NCBI RefSeq assembly: GCF_025426255.1 | Contig: NZ_CP104861.1 | Location: 2,170,001 to 2,234,000, forward strand | Source of the DNA: Pseudomonas fragi | GTDB taxonomy: Bacteria > Pseudomonadota > Gammaproteobacteria > Pseudomonadales > Pseudomonadaceae | Length of the DNA stretch: 64,000 bases | Reading direction: 5' to 3' | Part shown: positions 8,622 to 17,755 of the stretch, piece after piece | Layout: the number at the start of each line of letters is the position of its first letter | Position numbering within the stretch: position 1 is the first letter of the stretch | Program-made: the position numbers and the translations under genes | Notes under the pieces: model-generated | What the model saw: the letters and a program-made list of their open reading frames with translations, nothing else | The model's database searches: none | Told to the model about the DNA's origin: nothing

Positions 8622-8978
8622 TTAGCATAGACCAAAGAGCATCACAGTGAGGAGTACACTACCGTTTAGGTATATCGTTGCTTTCAGGCCGGTAGGCATA
8701 AATGTACCGCATGTTTCTGCGCAAACTTTTAACTGGCCACTGATCGGGATTGAAATCGGTGAATTTACACAATAGTCACCGAAAACCGGGAGGGTAAAGC
8801 AGATTTTGTTGGTTGCCTGATTATAGCTAGCCCCAACACAGACTGACATCCTCAGCGCTAGCACACCCTCAAATGTCGGGGGGGAATCAGCCGTAACGCC
8901 GAACCCGACAGTCGTGTAATCAGGGATATGTTCGCTGGATGCTAATTTGTTATGTTCCTTGCAAGTGCAGTCGCTCAT
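8622..8978 (-). CDS. Small cysteine-rich protein of unknown function
   Basis: The protein has 118 residues from the ATG at 8978, which follows a GAGG ribosome-binding site; a GTG one codon earlier is also possible. Eight cysteines are spread through the chain (DCTC near the start, SVCVG, NKICF, GDYCV, KVCAETC, and a C-terminal FGLC). The body is rich in beta-forming residues and ends in a hydrophobic stretch. No signal peptide is seen. The N-terminal CxC pair followed by His could bind metal, but this is speculative. I do not recognise a family. It is a single-gene unit with its own hairpin. Confidence 0.55.
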   Translation of the reverse strand: MSDCTCKEHNKLASSEHIPDYTTVGFGVTADSPPTFEGVLALRMSVCVGASYNQATNKICFTLPVFGDYCVNSPISIPISGQLKVCAETCGTFMPTGLKATIYLNGSVLLTVMLFGLC

Positions 8979-9181
8979 CACAATAGCCTCATCCTGAGTA
9001 TTTGTTGGTGATTACCAACAGGGCTTAACTTAGCCCTGGGATGGTAAGTTCGCAAGTTATCCTGGGCCAGGTTTGATATCGAATCGAGATTGTGGATTTT
9101 CCGTATTGGTTATTTTGATATAAGAGGTGTTTGTAGCGTTTTTTTTTGTTTTTTAATTGCCTTTTGTTGTAGGGAATATAG

Positions 9182-9286
9182 ATGAATTTTTTAAAAAATA
9201 TTTCGATTTTTATCTGTTTGGTATTGCTGTCTTACAGTGCCTGTGGGCCCCGTAGAGACCAACTTGACCCAGCGAATGCTCATTGA
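9182..9286 (+). CDS. Very small putative lipoprotein (34 aa)
   Basis: An ATG preceded by a good AGGGA ribosome-binding site opens a 34-codon frame. It has a basic N-terminus, a hydrophobic core (ISIFICLVLLSY) and a lipobox-like SAC followed by GPRRDQ, then stops. It has the layout of an entericidin-type or other micro-lipoprotein: signal sequence, acylated Cys and a 14-residue mature peptide. The surrounding DNA is AT-rich upstream. Function is unknown and no relative is recognised. Confidence 0.5.
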   Translation: MNFLKNISIFICLVLLSYSACGPRRDQLDPANAH

Positions 9287-9890
9287 ATTATCGGAATCAC
9301 CGGCGACGGCGATCAAGGACTGATCGCGCTTCAGGTCTACATCTGAGAGACTTCAGGTACCCACTAGGTACCCACTAAATGAGTCGCCCCCAAACGGTGT
9401 CAACACCCAGCTATCAGGGCCGGTGTTGGGTCGTAGGGAAGGGCGGCCGTCGTGTTTCATCTGATAATGAGGAAAGCCTGGCAGGCACAATAAAACCCGC
9501 CTGCTGGGGACGGGTCACAACTGAGAGGGGAGCCTCATCTGAGTTTGGAGTTCGGCCAGAAGTAGCCTTTCAGGATTGTCCACTTCGGCCCATAGTTGAC
9601 GGTGGCGATAGGGCAGAGTCGGGCATTGTAATATCCCCCGCCTATGAGAAATGACTGGAATTGAGTGAGGCACCGTCACGTCGAGGAGAGGGACGCACCT
9701 GGAAGAGGCCATTAGGCACTGGGCCAGCTGCCTAATGTGCGGCATCACGCCACCCGCCGATATTCACGTCGCTGCCCAAGGCTTTCGCCTGAACTTGAGC
9801 AGGAAGGAACAGCTGTTATCAGGTTTGTCGTTGCGTATTTGCGTGACAACATTCAAATTTCGATTAGCCTTTTTGCGGGAAGCGACAGCA
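9287..9890. other. Gene-free spacer with repeats and a lone minus-strand terminator
   Basis: No gene is supported here. The stretch contains an 11-bp tandem duplication (ggtacccacta twice, 9356-9377), a 7-bp inverted repeat CAACACC/GGTGTTG (9401-9428) and a terminator-like hairpin facing left (9489-9515). An open frame leading into the LysR gene from 9735 reads through but lacks LysR homology before 9891. Confidence 0.5.
9489..9515 (-). terminator. Terminator-like hairpin on the minus strand without a visible gene
   Basis: On the minus strand the sequence gives a 7-bp stem (ACCCGTC...GGCGGGT, one G-T pair) with a 7-nt loop, followed by TTTTATT. No minus-strand gene lies to its right, so it may be the tail of a deleted gene. 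Confidence 0.4.
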
Positions 9891-10829
9891 TTGGAATTAA
9901 GACAACTACGTTATTTCGTAAAAATCATTGAGCATGGCAGTCTAGGGCGGGCGGCACTCGAGTTGGACGTGGGCGTGTCGGCCCTCAGTCAGCAGATTTC
10001 CAAGCTCGAAAGCGAGTTGTGCACCCGCCTCTTGAATCGCACCACTACGGGCGTAACGCCTACCAGCGCTGGATTTGCATTTTTACACCATGCCCAGCTG
10101 ACCCTGCGCCAAGCAGAGAACGCCATCATGGCAGCCCATCGCGGGCGCATGAGTGGCTATGTCAGTGTCGGCCTGCCACCTACTACCGCGACGGTGCTCG
10201 CTCTGCCATTGATCAACGCCATGCGTAGCCGTTATCCGGATATCCAACTCCATTTGGTGGAAATGCTCTCCGGACACTTGGCAGGCCAGCTAAACGCCAG
10301 GCAGATTGACCTGGCAATTCTGTTCCAGCTCGAAGGAGGTAAACGTTGGAGCGTAACTCCCTTGCTGGATGAAAAGCTGTTTGTTATCTCCTCGCCAAAA
10401 CTACCGCAAGCGCCTCGTGGTGACAGTGTGCAGCTAGCCGACCTAGGCGGCTTGCCGCTAGTGATGCCCAGTGCCCAGCATGGTTTACGTTCGGCATTGA
10501 TGAGCGCATTCGAGCGGGTCGGATTAACCCCCAATGTCATCATGGAAGTGGATGGTCTAGCGGTACTGATGAACGCCGTGCGCGCCGGTCATGCTGCAAC
10601 GATACAACCGGGGGCAGCAGCTGCATTGAAGGACGAGTCAGGACTTTCACTGGTTAAAATTACCGATCCACATGTGGGCCGGCGCAATCTGCTGGCGACG
10701 TTGGCTGATGACGAACTGTCTCCAGCGGCATTGGCAACCCGGCTGGTTATCGTCGATGTCGCACGCCAACTGGTTATCGACAAACAGTGGCCAGGCGCAA
10801 CCTGGATTGAAGAGTTAGACGTGCAATAG
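9891..10829 (+). CDS. tcuR: LysR-type regulator TcuR, activator of tricarballylate use
   Basis: This is a 312-residue LysR regulator. The open frame begins at 9735, but LysR homology starts exactly at LELRQLRYFVKIIEHGSLG. A TTG codon at 9891, preceded by GGGAAG with an 8-nt spacer, is the best start. The helix-turn-helix is at about residues 18-37 (ALELDVGVSALSQQISKLE), and the effector domain fills the rest. It lies directly upstream of, and in line with, tcuABC, as in the characterised Salmonella locus where TcuR responds to tricarballylate. The symbol rests mainly on this context. Confidence 0.72.
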   Translation: MELRQLRYFVKIIEHGSLGRAALELDVGVSALSQQISKLESELCTRLLNRTTTGVTPTSAGFAFLHHAQLTLRQAENAIMAAHRGRMSGYVSVGLPPTTATVLALPLINAMRSRYPDIQLHLVEMLSGHLAGQLNARQIDLAILFQLEGGKRWSVTPLLDEKLFVISSPKLPQAPRGDSVQLADLGGLPLVMPSAQHGLRSALMSAFERVGLTPNVIMEVDGLAVLMNAVRAGHAATIQPGAAAALKDESGLSLVKITDPHVGRRNLLATLADDELSPAALATRLVIVDVARQLVIDKQWPGATWIEELDVQ

Positions 10830-10993
10830 CGTGCGCTCAATCACGGCCGTATGTGCTTCGGAAGGACTCAAAGTGTTTAGGGAAACTAAACACCCCGTGT
10901 CAAAAGCAGCCTTTCGACTATCGGGCCCCCTCTCTATCGTTCCCCCACACGCAAGGAGCAGTTCGTTCCAGCCTCCTTGCAGATCGAGGAGCG

Positions 10994-12451
10994 ATGATGA
11001 TCGATGTCTTAATTATAGGGGGCGGCAACGCAGCCTTATGCGCCGCTCTGATGGCGAGAGAAGCTGGCGCCAGCGTGATGCTGCTGGAAGCCTCTCCGAA
11101 AATCTGGCGCGGTGGAAACTCCCAGCACACGCGTAACCTGCGGTGCATGCACGACCAGCCGCAGGATGTATTGATCGACGCCTATCCTGAAGAGGAATAC
11201 TGGCAAGACCTGTTGAAGGTTACCGGCGGTCTGACTGATGAGAAGCTTGCACGCATTGCCATTCGGGCATCCTCTTCTTGCCGCGACTGGATGCGCTCAC
11301 ATGGGGTGCATTTTCAGCCACCTCTGTCAGGTGCGCTGCACGTGGCCCGTACCAATGCTTTCTTCATGGGTGGCGGCAAGGCGCTGGTGAATGCGTACTT
11401 CCGCAGCGCCGAACGGTTGGGTGTGAAAATCCGCTACAACACCCAGGTCACCGACATTGAATTGGACGATGGAAAGTTCGTCGCGGCCCACATTGGCGAG
11501 CATCAAGTCGACGGTCAGCGCGTAGCCGCAGAGCGTATTGAAGCCCGGGCCTGCGTGTTGGCCGCTGGTGGTTTCGAATCCAATCGTGAGTGGTTACGCG
11601 AAGCCTGGGGCCAGAACGAGCGCGGTGAATGGCCAGCTGACAACTTCCTGATTCGCGGCACCCGATTCAACACCGGTATTTTGCTGCGGCGCATGCTTGA
11701 TCTTGGCGCTGACGTGATCGGCGATCCGACGCAAGCACACATGGTCGCAATCGATGCCCGCGCGCCACTCTACGACGGCGGTATCTGTACGCGAATCGAC
11801 TGCGTATCACTGGGCGTAGTGGTCAATCGTGACGGCGAACGTTTCTACGACGAAGGTGAGGATTTCTGGCCGAAACGCTATGCAATCTGGGGGCGCCTGG
11901 TCGCCGGACAACCAGGGCAGCAGGCCTACTCGATCATCGATCAACAAGCCATCGGGCGCTTCATGCCTCCCGTCTTTCCAGGGACTACCGCGAATACCCT
12001 GCAAGAACTCGCCCGTCTATTGAAGCTACCCGAAGATCAATTCGTAAGGACCGTAGAGGGTTACAACAACGCCTGCCGCGTCGGTACGTTCGATCACACG
12101 GTACTGGACGACTGTCACACCCACGGATTGACCCCGGCCAAAACTCATTGGGCGCGGCCATTGGTGAAACCGCCTTTCTACGCCTACCCGCTGAAACCCG
12201 GTGTCACGTTCACCTACCTCGGCCTCGCCACCGACGAAACCGCCGCCGTGCACTTCAACGGACAGGCGAGCCCCAACCTGTTCGTAGCCGGAGAAATGAT
12301 GGCCGGCAATGTTCTGGGCAAGGGCTACACCGCAGGTATCGGCATGGCCATCGGTACAGCGTTCGGCCGTATAGCCGGTGCACAAGCGGCCGCCGCTGTG
12401 GGCTTTGACGCTTCATCAGTGAATACGGAGTCCTCACATGCAACTGTTTGA
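10994..12451 (+). CDS. tcuA: FAD-dependent tricarballylate dehydrogenase
   Basis: The protein has about 485 residues. It has the FAD-binding dinucleotide fold [13 protein letters not shown] at the N-terminus and the fumarate reductase/succinate dehydrogenase-type FAD domain. The [11 protein letters not shown] segment near residue 40 and the C-terminal [19 protein letters not shown] segment are typical of TcuA. It oxidises tricarballylate to cis-aconitate, feeding the TCA cycle. An open frame runs back to 10853, but GAGGAG at 10986-10991 supports a start at 10994 or 10997. The 3' end overlaps tcuB by 14 bp, which points to translational coupling. Confidence 0.9.
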   Translation: MMIDVLIIGGGNAALCAALMAREAGASVMLLEASPKIWRGGNSQHTRNLRCMHDQPQDVLIDAYPEEEYWQDLLKVTGGLTDEKLARIAIRASSSCRDWMRSHGVHFQPPLSGALHVARTNAFFMGGGKALVNAYFRSAERLGVKIRYNTQVTDIELDDGKFVAAHIGEHQVDGQRVAAERIEARACVLAAGGFESNREWLREAWGQNERGEWPADNFLIRGTRFNTGILLRRMLDLGADVIGDPTQAHMVAIDARAPLYDGGICTRIDCVSLGVVVNRDGERFYDEGEDFWPKRYAIWGRLVAGQPGQQAYSIIDQQAIGRFMPPVFPGTTANTLQELARLLKLPEDQFVRTVEGYNNACRVGTFDHTVLDDCHTHGLTPAKTHWARPLVKPPFYAYPLKPGVTFTYLGLATDETAAVHFNGQASPNLFVAGEMMAGNVLGKGYTAGIGMAIGTAFGRIAGAQAAAAVGFDASSVNTESSHATV

Positions 12452-13595
12452 TCCCAAAGCTTCGGGCGACTTGATCCCGGTGCTCAATCTTGACGAAAGT
12501 GAAGTCGAGAGGCAGATGACCATCTGCAATGCCTGTCGTTATTGCGAAGGTTTCTGTGCGGTATTTCCGGCAATGACCCGGCGCCTGGAGTTCAATCAGG
12601 CGGACATCCATTACCTGGCGAACCTTTGCCACAACTGCGGTGCGTGCTTGCACGCCTGTCAGTACTCCGCCCCCCATGAATTCGAGGTCAATGTACCGAA
12701 GGCAATGGCCAAGGTGCGCCTTGATACTTACGCCGAATACGCATGGCCACGGGTGATGGGCAAGTTGTATCAGCGAAACGGTATGACTCTGGCGCTGGCT
12801 TCGGGAGCAGGGCTGGCATTGTTTCTATGTCTCACCCTGTTGATCATGGGAAACCTCTTCGTCACGATTCCGGGAGGTAACTTCTACAAAATTTTCCCGC
12901 ACAACACCCTGGCGTTGATGTTCGGCGCAGTGTTCGGCTTTTCGGTACTCGCGCTAACCATTGGAGTGCGACGCTTCTGGCGCAACGTCTCACCAGTGGC
13001 AGCGTCTCTGCCAGTAAGAGCGTCCGCGGCACTGGAAGCTACGGCCAACGTCGCGAAACTCAAATATCTGGACGGTGGCCACGGTAAGGGCTGCAACAAC
13101 GCCGACGATCAATTCACCCTCTGGCGTCGTCGCTTCCACCATCTCACCTTCTACGGTTTCATGCTGTGCTTCGCCGCCACGGGTGTGGCCACGCTTTTTC
13201 ACTATTTGCTGAATTGGTCGGCCCCTTATCCGATCTTCAGCTTGCCGGTGATGTTGGGCATTGTCGGTGGTATCGGTTTGCTGATCGGCCCGGCAGGTCT
13301 GCTCTGGCTGAACCTGCGCCGCAACCCCGCGCACGGTGACGAGAATCAGAAACCTATGGATCGCGGTTTCATCGCGTTGCTGTTTTTGGTTAGCGCAAGC
13401 GGCCTGGCGCTTTTGGCGCTTCGAGAAACCAGCGCCTTGGGCTTGATGCTGGCTATTCATCTCGGTCTGGTCATGGCGTTTTTCCTGACCATGCCCTACA
13501 GCAAGTTCGCCCATGGAATCTTCCGCAGCGCAGCGCTGCTCAAACACGCCATCGAGAAACGCCAACCCAACCCGGTCGTTGCCGGCAACGACTAA
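12438..13595 (+). CDS. tcuB: Tricarballylate utilization protein B, iron-sulfur/membrane electron carrier
   Basis: This is a 385-residue protein that reoxidises TcuA's FADH2 into the quinone pool. The N-terminal third has two ferredoxin-type clusters: [11 protein letters not shown] at about residues 31-41, and [11 protein letters not shown] at about residues 63-73. The C-terminal two thirds has about six hydrophobic segments with scattered histidines. The start follows a GGAG site inside the end of tcuA. It belongs to the tcuABC operon. Confidence 0.9.
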   Translation: MQLFDPKASGDLIPVLNLDESEVERQMTICNACRYCEGFCAVFPAMTRRLEFNQADIHYLANLCHNCGACLHACQYSAPHEFEVNVPKAMAKVRLDTYAEYAWPRVMGKLYQRNGMTLALASGAGLALFLCLTLLIMGNLFVTIPGGNFYKIFPHNTLALMFGAVFGFSVLALTIGVRRFWRNVSPVAASLPVRASAALEATANVAKLKYLDGGHGKGCNNADDQFTLWRRRFHHLTFYGFMLCFAATGVATLFHYLLNWSAPYPIFSLPVMLGIVGGIGLLIGPAGLLWLNLRRNPAHGDENQKPMDRGFIALLFLVSASGLALLALRETSALGLMLAIHLGLVMAFFLTMPYSKFAHGIFRSAALLKHAIEKRQPNPVVAGND

Positions 13596-13642
13596 CGGCT
13601 TAAACACTCATTCCAAAAACAATAGTGAGCATAACGGCAGCC

Positions 13643-14944
13643 ATGATGAAAACTACTACGGCCACAACCCGCGCCAAGGGGTCCAAGCTAGGGGCCATTT
13701 TTCGGGTCACCAGCGGTAACTTCCTGGAACAGTTCGATTTCTTTCTCTTCGGGTTCTACGCAACTTACATCTCCCAGACCTTCTTTCCAGCCACCAGCGA
13801 ATTTGCTTCGCTAATGATGACCTTTGCTGTGTTCGGCTCTGGATTCCTGATGCGTCCGTTGGGAGCAATCGTACTGGGTGCGTACATCGACAAGGTTGGC
13901 CGTCGTAAGGGGCTGATCGTGACGCTGTCAATTATGGCCGCTGGTACGGTGTTGATCGCCCTGGTGCCTGGCTACGCCAGCATCGGTGTAGCGGCACCGA
14001 TTCTGGTATTGCTGGGCAGGCTGCTGCAAGGCTTCTCCGCCGGGGCAGAGATGGGCGGTGTTTCCGTTTATCTTGCGGAAATTGCGACACCCGGCCACAC
14101 CGGTTTCTACACCAGTTGGCAATCGGCAAGTCAGCAGGTTGCAATCGTCGTCGCGGCCGCGCTGGGATACACCATCAACGCTACGATGCAGGCCGCTGAA
14201 ATCGCCGACTGGGGCTGGCGCATTCCTTTTTTCATTGGCTGCGTCATTATCCCGTTCATTTTCATTATCCGGCGCTCACTTGAAGAAACTGCGGCATTCA
14301 CCGCACGCCTGCACCGTCCAACGACTCGTGAAGTTTTTCGCTCGATGCGTGACAACTGGCGCACCGTACTCGCGGGCGGATTGCTAGCCTCCATGACCAC
14401 CACCACGTTCTACTTGATTACGGTCTATACCCCCACGTTTGGTAGAACTGTACTGAACCTGAGCACCACCGATAGCCTGGTGGTCACGTTGCTGGTTGGC
14501 GTCAGTAACTTTTTCTGGTTACCAATAGGTGGCGCGCTTTCCGATCGCATAGGCCGTCGCCCGCTGCTTCTCGCGATCTCCTTGTTGTGCATCTTTACCT
14601 CCTATCCCGCTATGCACTGGCTGGCAGAGGCGGCTAGCTTCGAGCGATTACTTGCCGTCCTGCTGTACTTCTCGTTCTTTTTCGGTATTTACAATGGCGC
14701 TATGGTCGCAGCATTAACTGAGGTAATGCCTCAGAACGTACGTGTGGTTGGCTTCTCGCTGGCGTTCAGTCTGGCAACTGCTGTGTTTGGCGGTTTCACC
14801 CCGGCAATATCGACCCTGCTTGTCCAGGCCACAGGGGATAAAGCATCGCCAGCTTACTGGCTTATGTTCGCGGCGATGTGCGGGTTTACGGCGACAACGG
14901 TTCTCTATCGCAAGCAAAAAACATTAGCGGTCAAACTCGTCTAG
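13643..14944 (+). CDS. tcuC: MFS tricarballylate/citrate:proton symporter
   Basis: This major-facilitator protein of the metabolite:H+ symporter group (CitA/TcuC type) has about 433 residues and 12 hydrophobic segments. The [16 protein letters not shown] first helix, DKVGRRKG loop and DRIGRRPLL second-half loop are typical. It imports tricarballylate as the last gene of the operon. A GTG at 13625 also reads in frame; ATG codons at 13643 and 13646 are better placed before the family's [12 protein letters not shown] start. A hairpin follows at 14959. Confidence 0.88.
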   Translation: MMKTTTATTRAKGSKLGAIFRVTSGNFLEQFDFFLFGFYATYISQTFFPATSEFASLMMTFAVFGSGFLMRPLGAIVLGAYIDKVGRRKGLIVTLSIMAAGTVLIALVPGYASIGVAAPILVLLGRLLQGFSAGAEMGGVSVYLAEIATPGHTGFYTSWQSASQQVAIVVAAALGYTINATMQAAEIADWGWRIPFFIGCVIIPFIFIIRRSLEETAAFTARLHRPTTREVFRSMRDNWRTVLAGGLLASMTTTTFYLITVYTPTFGRTVLNLSTTDSLVVTLLVGVSNFFWLPIGGALSDRIGRRPLLLAISLLCIFTSYPAMHWLAEAASFERLLAVLLYFSFFFGIYNGAMVAALTEVMPQNVRVVGFSLAFSLATAVFGGFTPAISTLLVQATGDKASPAYWLMFAAMCGFTATTVLYRKQKTLAVKLV

Positions 14945-14958
14945 TTCCCGCTCGATAG

Positions 14959-14984
14959 CCGTCGCTACTACTCGGTAGCGACGG
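14959..14984 (+). terminator. Hairpin downstream of tcuC
   Basis: CCGTCGCTAC and GTAGCGACGG form a perfect 10-bp stem with a 6-nt loop, 15 nt after the tcuC stop codon. No U-run follows, so it may act as a 3'-end stabiliser or factor-assisted terminator. Confidence 0.5.
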
Positions 14985-15072
14985 TGCGTGAGTAGCGGCC
15001 GCAGCACCCAATCAGCCAGAGTTTCGGAAAGGAATATCGCTACAGCCCAAGGCTTTCTTGAATTTACCTACC

Positions 15073-15119
15073 GGGTTGCAAATTCGCCCACATCGGTTCG
15101 ATTCCGGCCCCGGCCTCCA
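15073..15119 (+). pseudogene. 3' half of a tRNA-Cys gene (probable attachment site)
   Basis: From the anticodon stem onward the sequence reads as tRNA-Cys. It has the anticodon loop TTGCAAA (anticodon GCA), the T-loop GGTTCGATTCC, the 3' acceptor strand CCCGGCC, the discriminator T specific to tRNA-Cys, and CCA at 15117-15119. The 5' half is missing: upstream bases do not match a D-arm, nor the acceptor strand GGCCGGG needed to pair. A tRNA 3' half with its CCA and downstream terminator is what a tRNA-targeting integrative element leaves at its distal end. No second copy is in this window. Confidence 0.7.
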
Positions 15120-15124
15120 CATTC

Positions 15125-15160
15125 AAAAGCCCCGTAGATCAAGGTCTACGGGCTTTTTTA
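15125..15160 (+). terminator. Strong rho-independent terminator after the tRNA-Cys fragment
   Basis: AGCCCCGTAGA pairs with TCTACGGGCT (one bulge) and is followed by TTTTTT. The position, a few bases after the tRNA CCA, fits the original tRNA transcription terminator. Confidence 0.85.
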
Positions 15161-15257
15161 TTGCCTGCGATTTGACGATCACTTGCACAACTATTTGGAC
15201 CACTGGGCATCGAGTAAGTAGCGATTTTTATGAGCTGTGCTTGACGCGTGGTTTTAT

Positions 15258-15277
15258 ATTGTAAATGCATTTACAAT
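15258..15277 (+). promoter_or_regulatory. Perfect 20-bp palindromic operator, probably for the adjacent MarR protein
   Basis: ATTGTAAATGCATTTACAAT is a perfect palindrome 32 bp upstream of the SRPBCC gene start. Its size and TTGTA...TACAA half-sites suit a MarR-family dimer. It overlaps TACAAT, a possible -10 element, which would allow autorepression. Confidence 0.65.
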
Positions 15278-15309
15278 TATTCCGACGCTACTGACGTAAG
15301 GCAAAGGCC

Positions 15310-15735
15310 ATGGAAATCAAAGAGTCTATTGAAATTAGATCGACCCCTGCGCAGGTGTTCCGTTTGTATAGGGATGCGGCGCGCTGGACCGATTGGGACC
15401 CAGAGGTCAGTTGTGCAAGCTTGCCTGGTGGTCTTGAGCTGGGTGCGAAAGGTTGGCTTAAACCAAGGATCGGACCCAAAGCCAACATTCAGATTGTCGA
15501 AATGACCGAGGGCATGTCTTTTTCGGCGCAAAGCCGTTTGCCGTTATGCCGTATGGAATTCGGGCACTTGCTAACGGAAAAAGAGGGGGGGACGGTCGCA
15601 ACCCACTGGGTTGAGTTCTCCGGGCCACTGAGCTTTCTGTTTCGATACCTGGTTGGTAGATCCATTCAGGCATCGCTACCCAACACGATGCAGGGGCTCA
15701 AAAAGTTCAGTGAAGCCCAGGCAAGTCGCTCATGA
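15310..15735 (+). CDS. SRPBCC-family (START/polyketide cyclase-like) protein
   Basis: The protein has 141 residues. The opening MEIKESIEIRSTPAQVFRLY followed by a WTDWDPEV segment is the classic first strand, alpha-1 and alpha-2 of the SRPBCC lipid-binding fold (the polyketide cyclase / activator-of-Hsp90-like group). The C-terminal helix (ASLPNTMQGLKKFSE) closes the cavity. Ligand and reaction are unknown. It overlaps the MarR gene by 4 bp (ATGA), so the two are translationally coupled. A palindromic operator lies just upstream. Confidence 0.8.
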   Translation: MEIKESIEIRSTPAQVFRLYRDAARWTDWDPEVSCASLPGGLELGAKGWLKPRIGPKANIQIVEMTEGMSFSAQSRLPLCRMEFGHLLTEKEGGTVATHWVEFSGPLSFLFRYLVGRSIQASLPNTMQGLKKFSEAQASRS

Positions 15736-16160
15736 GTGCGAACAAGGATAGCGTCGAGAAGAACTGGAGTGGTTCGGCCTTCGCGGGGCCGAGCGAGAGT
15801 CCTGGATTCAGACTATGGCGCGATTTTTTGGACTGGCAGCGTCAACTCAATGCGCGCTTGAAACCTTTGGGGCTTACTCAGCCGCAATTCGCGATCCTGG
15901 CTGTCAGTGGTTGGCTGACGAGAGAGGGCGAGCAGATCACTCAGCATGGCATCGCCAGCTTTACCGGTATGGATCGCATGCATATTTCGCAAATCATATC
16001 TCGCTTGGAGAAAGATGGGCTTATTGGGAAGCAAACAAACCCGCAAGACCAGCGAGCAAACTTGGTGTCACTTAGCGAAGAGGGCCACCATCGATTGTGT
16101 ACGGCTATGCCTGTTGTTGAAGCATTCGACAGAGAGTTTTTTCTAAAACATGACAGCTGA
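15732..16160 (+). CDS. MarR-family transcriptional regulator
   Basis: The protein has 142 residues. The MarR winged-helix core is clear: recognition helix region GMDRMHISQIISRLEKDGL at about residues 77-95, then a wing with NPQDQRANLVSLSEEG. It probably represses its own operon through the 20-bp palindrome at 15258-15277. The first 20 residues are polar and look disordered. The gene is followed by a rho-independent terminator (16194-16220). Confidence 0.88.
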   Translation: MSANKDSVEKNWSGSAFAGPSESPGFRLWRDFLDWQRQLNARLKPLGLTQPQFAILAVSGWLTREGEQITQHGIASFTGMDRMHISQIISRLEKDGLIGKQTNPQDQRANLVSLSEEGHHRLCTAMPVVEAFDREFFLKHDS

Positions 16161-16193
16161 ATGCCTGTTTCAGAACCCTATGTGATACCCCCG

Positions 16194-16220
16194 AGCCTCG
16201 CCTAGTGCGGGGCTTTGTGT
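16194..16220 (+). terminator. Rho-independent terminator after the MarR gene
   Basis: AGCCTCGC and GCGGGGCT make an 8-bp stem (one G-T pair) with a 5-nt loop and a TTTGTGT tail, 33 nt after the MarR stop. Confidence 0.65.
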
Positions 16221-16534
16221 CCGCTTGGCGCAGGATGAACCCTTCGACGTGTTTGAGCGGTTCTGGATTACCCCAGGATACGGTCCGGGTTTGATGCCAG
16301 GTTCGATTGAAGTCGTCCAAACCTCTGAGCACCGGCCTCATAATCTGCGTATCACCGGATCATGTCGATTGCAGCCCCTTGTGACAGGAAGCAATCGGCT
16401 GTGGATTTAACCGGTCAACGCAACAGATAAGCTAAATCCTTCGTGGCACTTTCCGTATCGATGTCGCTGTTTAAACTTGCTGAAACGTTTCTTCAAGTTT
16501 ATAAAGCGGAACAACTCCAAGAAAGGCTGCTGCC
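16221..16534. other. Gene-free spacer
   Basis: I see no gene, repeat or clear promoter motif in this stretch. It should include the promoter of the DUF4432 gene at 16535. Confidence 0.5.
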
Positions 16535-17749
16535 ATGACCCCGCTCAAACTCTTTGTTGCCCTCAGCGCACTGTCCGCTGCTTCCCACGCCATGGCCTGG
16601 GACTACGTTCTGCTCGACACCGATCATGCCGCCCAGAACTGGCAGATCACCAGCCAGCAACTCGGCGTAAAAACCGACAAGCCCTTCAGCGTCACCCTGC
16701 GCACCTTGCACGGCGGGCGGCAGGAGGGTGTCAGCATCGTCGACATCGACAACGGTACGATGAAACTGTCGGTAGTACCGACTCGCGGAATGAACGTCTT
16801 GCAGGCTTCGGTCGGCAATGTGCGTATGGGCTGGGATTCGCCGGTCAAGGAAGTGGTCAATCCGTCCTTCGTCGAACTCAATGGCCGCGGTGGCCTGGGC
16901 TGGCTGGAAGGTTTCAATGAGCTGGTCGCCCGCTGCGGATACGAATGGGTTGGCCACCCCGGCCTCGACAACGGCGAACTGCTGACCCTGCACGGTCGGG
17001 CCGCCAACATTCCTGCGAACAAAGTCACCCTGCACATCGATGAGAAACCACCGTATGCCATCACCCTGCGCGGCGAACTGAAAGAGCAGGCGTTCAAGAA
17101 GGTCGACTTCTCCGTCGCGACCGAACTGGTCACCGAACCCGGCAGCGTAGTGTTCGCCCTCAACGACACCCTGACCAACAACGGCGATTATCCGAAGGAA
17201 TACCAGGCGCTGTATCACAGTAACTTCAGCACTCCGTTCCTGGAGCAGGGTGCTCGTTTCGCCGCGCCGGTGAAACAGGTGTCGCCGTTCAACGACAAGG
17301 CCAAGGGCGATCTGCCCGACTGGCAAACCTACCGCGCACCGACCAAGGACTACGACGAAACGGTTTACAACGTGGTGCCGTATGCCGATGCCAAAGGCGA
17401 TACGTTGACCGTATTGCATAACAAGGCCGGCAGTCTGGGTGTTTCGGTCGGTTTCAACACTCAGACGCTGCCGGTGTTTTCCCTGTGGAAAAACACCGAT
17501 ACCCAAGGGCAGGGCTATGTCACGGGTCTGGAGCCAGGGACCAGTTTTTCCTACAACCGCCGTTATCAGCGACCACTGAACCTGGTGCCGACCATTGGGC
17601 CGAAGGAGCACAAGCAGTTCCGCATCAGCTACAGCTTGTTAGCAGACAAGGCGGCTGTGGATAAGGCCTTGAAGCAGGTGAGCGAGATTCAGGGTGGGCG
17701 GGAGACTGAGGTGCGGCAGACGCCGTTGGTTGATCTGACCAAGGGGTAA
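16535..17749 (+). CDS. Exported aldose-1-epimerase-like (DUF4432) protein
   Basis: The protein has 404 residues. A standard signal peptide ends at about SHAMA (residues 17-21), so it is periplasmic. The body has the galactose-mutarotase-like beta-sandwich pattern of the DUF4432/aldose 1-epimerase group: LSVVPTRGMNVLQ near residue 77, FNELVARCGYEW near residue 128 and LHGRAANIPAN near residue 150. It probably acts on a sugar or sugar acid, but the exact substrate is not known for the family. It is a single-gene unit. The start has an AAGAAAGG site upstream. Confidence 0.78.
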   Translation: MTPLKLFVALSALSAASHAMAWDYVLLDTDHAAQNWQITSQQLGVKTDKPFSVTLRTLHGGRQEGVSIVDIDNGTMKLSVVPTRGMNVLQASVGNVRMGWDSPVKEVVNPSFVELNGRGGLGWLEGFNELVARCGYEWVGHPGLDNGELLTLHGRAANIPANKVTLHIDEKPPYAITLRGELKEQAFKKVDFSVATELVTEPGSVVFALNDTLTNNGDYPKEYQALYHSNFSTPFLEQGARFAAPVKQVSPFNDKAKGDLPDWQTYRAPTKDYDETVYNVVPYADAKGDTLTVLHNKAGSLGVSVGFNTQTLPVFSLWKNTDTQGQGYVTGLEPGTSFSYNRRYQRPLNLVPTIGPKEHKQFRISYSLLADKAAVDKALKQVSEIQGGRETEVRQTPLVDLTKG

Positions 17750-17755
17750 CACCGG

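Noticed and set aside
9356..9377. 11-bp tandem duplication ggtacccacta as a possible phage attachment core.
   Set aside because: No integrase or tRNA adjoins it; it is more simply a short duplication.
9379..9654. 91-codon open frame on the plus strand.
   Set aside because: No ribosome-binding site or domain; composition is typical of a chance frame and it contains the minus-strand terminator hairpin.
16499..17611. 370-codon minus-strand frame across the DUF4432 gene.
   Set aside because: It is an antisense shadow; the plus-strand product has a signal peptide and family motifs.
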